DNA of 64,000 nt from Tillus elongatus (taxonomy: Eukaryota; Arthropoda; Insecta; Coleoptera; Cleridae): NCBI GenBank assembly GCA_964006375.1, contig OZ023268.1, positions 80,085,335-80,149,334 on the forward strand. Direction: 5' to 3'. A program made the translations under genes and the position numbers. Shown here piece after piece: positions 63,017-64,000 of this stretch. Numbering within the stretch: the first letter of the stretch is position 1; each line of letters begins with the position of its first letter. Under the pieces are notes generated by a model, which was not told the origin of the DNA, searched no databases, and worked only from the letters and a program-made list of their open reading frames with translations.

Positions 63017-63392
63017 AGTTTTGTTATATTGGTACGGCTTGTTGATGTTATAAGCTGATTTAAGTGAAGATTCATCTGCTTCAAGAGTTAATAAACCCAC
63101 ATTATAATTTTTCGTGCAGTTTTAGCAAACTGGGAAAACCAATGTTTTAATACGCTAATGTCTGTGTTACTTAGCAAGGATTTAGCTCATGTAAACCATT
63201 GTATTATTGGCTAAGTCAACACTGATAGTATTGTCATCGTTTTCCCTACCTATGTTATGCAAGAACTCTAATATTAGAAACTGGAATGCAGTATCACACA
63301 TTTATAAACTAATCTTAATGAACTTATTGTTTATACATAAATGTCTTTTCTGAAATTATTTTTTAAATATATAACTCTCATTGTATTACAAG

Positions 63393-63570
63393 GTTTGGAC
63401 CACGTGCAAATGACCTGATACATTTAGGAGCTAAATTTGCGCCATGTATGAGGGTAGATGATAAGATATCCCAGCAGATATACAAGATCAGAGCCAAAGA
63501 AAAAGAAACCGCCTGCTGTATTAGGAATGATGACTCCGGATGTGTTCAGTCTTCTAAGACAGATTGTTCG
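63393..63570 (+). CDS. iRhom exon in the lumenal iRhom homology domain
   Basis: Acceptor AG at 63391-63392 and donor GTATGT from 63571. The first base completes the Trp codon begun in the previous exon, and the exon ends in phase 0. It encodes FGPRANDLIHLGAKFAPCMR, a helical Lys/Glu segment, and CC--RNDDSGCVQS--TDCS, the cysteine-rich stretch of the iRhom homology domain. The conserved Cys pattern (C, CC, C, C) is complete. The downstream exons with the remaining transmembrane helices lie outside the window. Confidence 0.95.
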
Positions 63571-63903
63571 GTATGTATTTATTGTAGATAATCTGTTTAC
63601 TATGTAACTTCAATTAAAATTTTATATCTTAAGAGAAATGTGAGCACCAAAGTGGATGTTTGAATCTCGTAATTATCAATAATGATTAGCTTTATTGCCT
63701 ATTGCCAGTAATTAACATTGGTAAGTTATGATATGATGGCAAAATTAACAAAATATTAAAGACAGCAATAAATGTTTTTTTTTGATTACAAATCTTGTGA
63801 TTATTTCTCAAGATTGCAGATCTCCGTAGCCAGCCTAACTAAAAATGTTGATAACTTAGTGAGGTTTTTAACATTTTGTCCCAAAAATTATAGACCTACT
63901 GAT

Positions 63904-63904
<1 letters not shown>

Positions 63905-63971
<67 letters not shown>
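63905..63971. repeat. (TA)n tract in iRhom intron
   Basis: Just before the window's right edge. Confidence 0.9.
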
Positions 63972-63975
<4 letters not shown>

Positions 63976-64000
63976 TGCAATTAAACAAATATTGTATTAA

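Overview
The window is a piece of an animal nuclear genome, almost certainly an arthropod and probably an insect. Three exons on the + strand (53551-53987, 58337-58579, 63393-63570) with matching splice phases encode part of an iRhom (inactive rhomboid, RHBDF/rhomboid-5 type) protein. The endogenous retroelements are of the arthropod errantivirus type, with a baculovirus-F-like envelope and a GGCGCAGTCGG primer-binding site. The DNA is AT-rich, with more than twenty long (TA)n tracts. Apart from iRhom, nearly everything recognisable is mobile DNA.

Layout. 1-10.5 kb: remains of errantivirus-like proviruses on the minus strand (integrase zinc-finger, Gag, PBS, LTR; then a second LTR, polypurine tract and envelope remnant). 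These are broken by a truncated non-LTR retrotransposon (0.9-1.7 kb), a Tc1/mariner-superfamily transposon with about 415-bp inverted repeats (4275-6343) and a copy of a dispersed palindrome-ended repeat. 10537-21594: an 11.06-kb Polinton/Maverick-type (adintovirus-like) element with terminal inverted repeats of about 0.97 kb and a perfect 6-bp target duplication (TATGAC). It sits inside the old envelope remnant. 21.6-24.5 kb: more degenerate retroelement and transposase debris. 26061-28792: a very young errantivirus-type insertion (LTRs about 99% identical, CGCG target duplication) that holds only LTR, leader, env and LTR. 28.8-31.6 kb: Penelope-like element. 31.9-32.6 kb: Tc1-like fragment. 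33.7-35.6 kb: second Tc1/mariner copy. 36-53 kb: dispersed repeats, a Ty3/Gypsy integrase remnant, non-LTR RT fragments and a tandem duplication of about 1.7-2 kb. 53.5-64 kb: iRhom exons whose introns are filled with the same repeats and a third Tc1/mariner copy.

The most notable system is the Polinton. Its morphogenesis set looks intact and uninterrupted: double-jelly-roll major capsid, minor capsid/penton, adenain-type protease, pVI-like hydrophobic-basic protein, A32-like packaging ATPase, a DUF8207-type protein and a fibre-like coiled-coil protein. No protein-primed DNA polymerase B and no integrase core is visible. Only a broken integrase-type chromodomain remains. A KilA-N/DUF3627-like gene and a 217-bp satellite array occupy the space. 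The KilA-N gene carries a perfect 38-bp palindrome in frame. Genes are arranged as two divergent blocks around a 158-bp central promoter region (capsid genes leftward; ATPase, DUF8207 and fibre genes rightward), and KilA-N converges from the right end. The element was evidently mobilised recently, presumably in trans, and could make a capsid but not copy itself.

All family assignments rest on reading motifs by eye. No database search was possible.
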